Below, piece by piece: positions 37,772-38,740 of a DNA stretch of 38,740 nucleotides. Location of the stretch: positions 1 to 38,740 of the IMG/VR virus record IMGVR_UViG_3300025872_000131; one strand, 5' to 3'. The position numbers and the translations under genes are program-made. Numbering within the stretch: the stretch's first letter is position 1; each line of letters starts with the position of its first letter. The DNA comes from a virus. Below the pieces are notes generated by a model, which was given only the letters and a program-made list of their open reading frames with translations, did no database searches and was not told where the DNA came from.

Positions 37772-38740
37772 TGAGCCTCCAATGCTGCAACCTTTGCTTC
37801 TAGCTGTTCGATGCGTTGATTTTGACGCTTCACAATGTCAAGCAGCATCACCGTCAAGCGATCATACTGAACACCGTCTGGAGCAAGTTGAGCATCTGCT
37901 TTTAACTTACGCTCAGACTTTGTTTCGGTTTCCGTATAGGTTTCTGTTTCCGTAACGGCAGGCTCAACAACATTGCCTTCGTCATCTAAAACCGCTGGCG
38001 TTACTTTAACTTCACGGGTCTTTTCAATCTCTGTCTGAGTCTCAATTGTTTCAAATTGATCTTCGGGGTATGACCAGTGAACAAGCCTTGGTTCAACCTG
38101 AGCGACTTCTTCGGCAATTAAACCGTACCATGACCAATCTTTGCGGTCAGCCTCAGCTTTGGAGCGATACCATACAGGACGCAAGTTAAGAACGGCATCG
38201 GCTTTAGCGTGGTCAAGCGTTTCAACATCTGTCTTATAACGCAGCGACGATGTTGATCTCAGCAATTGATTTGCTGGTGTTGATCCGTTATTAAGATAAG
38301 CATTCGCAGCCGAGGCTGTTGTTCCAACGCTTGGGAAATAAACTTCACCCCCGCTGCCGATACGGGCGCGTTCGGTGCTAGCGGTTGCGTCAAAGAACCC
38401 AAGTCCTCCACCGCCTGTCGTTGTATAGGTAATAAACGAACTCTGACCAGACGAGCCGGACAGAGAAAGCTGTGCAAAGCCGCTAGACGAGCTGATCGTA
38501 GATGTAATGTTCCCTGCGCCAGTGACAACCAGTTTTGTACCCGGCGAAGTCGTCCCAATCCCCACGTTGCCGGAAGCATTTACAACAAAAGGCGAAGAGT
38601 CAGGATTGGTCTCATCTTCAACAAGCAAAGCATTGCCTGTGCCGGTTTGTGTAATCCGTAAGGCATCGCCACTGGACGAACCAGAGATAACGACCCCAGG
38701 TTGAACAGTGCCTGTCAACGTAATCGTGTCTGTGGTTGCA
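37768..38740 (-). CDS. Tail fibre C-terminus with S74 intramolecular chaperone (5' end at window edge)
   Basis: The frame enters at the right edge and stops at 37768. It encodes shaft modules (GNVGIGTTSP, TSTISSSSGFAQLSLSGSSG) and then an S74 chaperone: SLRYKTDVETLDHAKADAVL, RPVWYRSKAEADRKDWSWYG, LIAEEVAQVEPRLVHW and a C-terminal coiled coil (RLTVMLLDIVKRQNQRIEQL). The S74 domain assists trimer folding and is released by self-cleavage. Joined at 38740 to 887, the fibre is a continuous 436-residue protein ending here. A TTG at 38718 is not a true start. The insertion VTPAVLDDEGNVVEPAVTET before the coil is unusual in this region. Confidence 0.88.
   Translation of the reverse strand, partial: ATTDTITLTGTVQPGVVISGSSSGDALRITQTGTGNALLVEDETNPDSSPFVVNASGNVGIGTTSPGTKLVVTGAGNITSTISSSSGFAQLSLSGSSGQSSFITYTTTGGGGLGFFDATASTERARIGSGGEVYFPSVGTTASAANAYLNNGSTPANQLLRSTSSLRYKTDVETLDHAKADAVLNLRPVWYRSKAEADRKDWSWYGLIAEEVAQVEPRLVHWSYPEDQFETIETQTEIEKTREVKVTPAVLDDEGNVVEPAVTETETYTETETKSERKLKADAQLAPDGVQYDRLTVMLLDIVKRQNQRIEQLEAKVAALEAQ
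38614..38740. repeat. 127-bp exact repeat, copy 2 (window right end)
   Basis: This stretch is identical to 760-886 and lies flush with the end of the window. Immediately left of it (38613) the two copies diverge. Frames match: codon boundaries in the fibre ORF coincide with those of the left copy. It is the probable circularisation overlap. Confidence 0.9.

Noticed and set aside
1-38740. CRISPR arrays or tRNA genes
   Set aside because: No spaced identical repeats of the CRISPR kind and no cloverleaf-like segment with GTTCRAATC were seen on either strand, though covariance-model scanning was not possible.
38614-38740. Direct terminal repeats of a linear virion genome
   Set aside because: The left copy is internal (760-886), not at base 1, and the join is in frame inside a gene, so an assembly overlap fits better than a packaging repeat.

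Overview
The window is almost certainly the complete genome of a short-tailed (podovirus-type) tailed bacteriophage, assembled from sequence reads. It is compact, nearly all coding, and most genes lie on the minus strand with TGATG, ATGA or TAATG stop/start overlaps. It carries a full virion set: small and large terminase, portal, scaffold, SU10-type major capsid protein, adaptor, nozzle-like protein, internal ejection proteins, S74-chaperoned tail fibre and a lysis cassette. No tail tube, sheath or tape-measure gene is visible. Two small proteins (20339-20731, 20724-21041) resemble accessory proteins common in phages of Burkholderiales, so a betaproteobacterial, perhaps freshwater, host is likely; this is inference.

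The last 127 bases (38614-38740) repeat 760-886 exactly, inside the tail fibre gene. Joining 38740 to 887 gives an in-frame 436-residue fibre and a circular map of about 37,854 bp. Bases 1-759 then look like an alternative distal end of the same fibre.

On that circle there is one long late operon on the minus strand. It runs from a sigma70-like promoter near 15020-15049 through terS, a serine recombinase, terL, small genes, portal, scaffold, capsid, adaptor and tail genes. It then crosses the contig join into the fibre C-terminus, lysis genes, nozzle and ejection proteins, and ends at a strong terminator at 27748-27774. The early/middle operon starts just beyond that terminator at a 19-bp palindrome and reads from 27690 to 16660: a RuvC-like nuclease, glycosyltransferases, GNAT, HNH, a DUF2800 nuclease, a putative ssDNA-binding protein, sugar-modifying enzymes and a TOPRIM/RepA-type primase-helicase. 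The only plus-strand genes (15076-16211) form a small accessory island with its own terminator.

Three points stand out. First, sugar chemistry is rich for such a small genome: four GT-A-like glycosyltransferases, a DegT-like aminotransferase, a NeuD-like acetyltransferase and a methyltransferase, together with a virion protein that has mucin-like Pro/Thr repeats. Second, a dense iteron-like array of TTCGGACGC with a large hairpin (17356-17562) lies directly after the primase-helicase gene. With a resolvase-sized serine recombinase and no DNA polymerase, this raises the possibility of plasmid-like replication. Third, the fibre gene shows strain-level heterogeneity at its tip.
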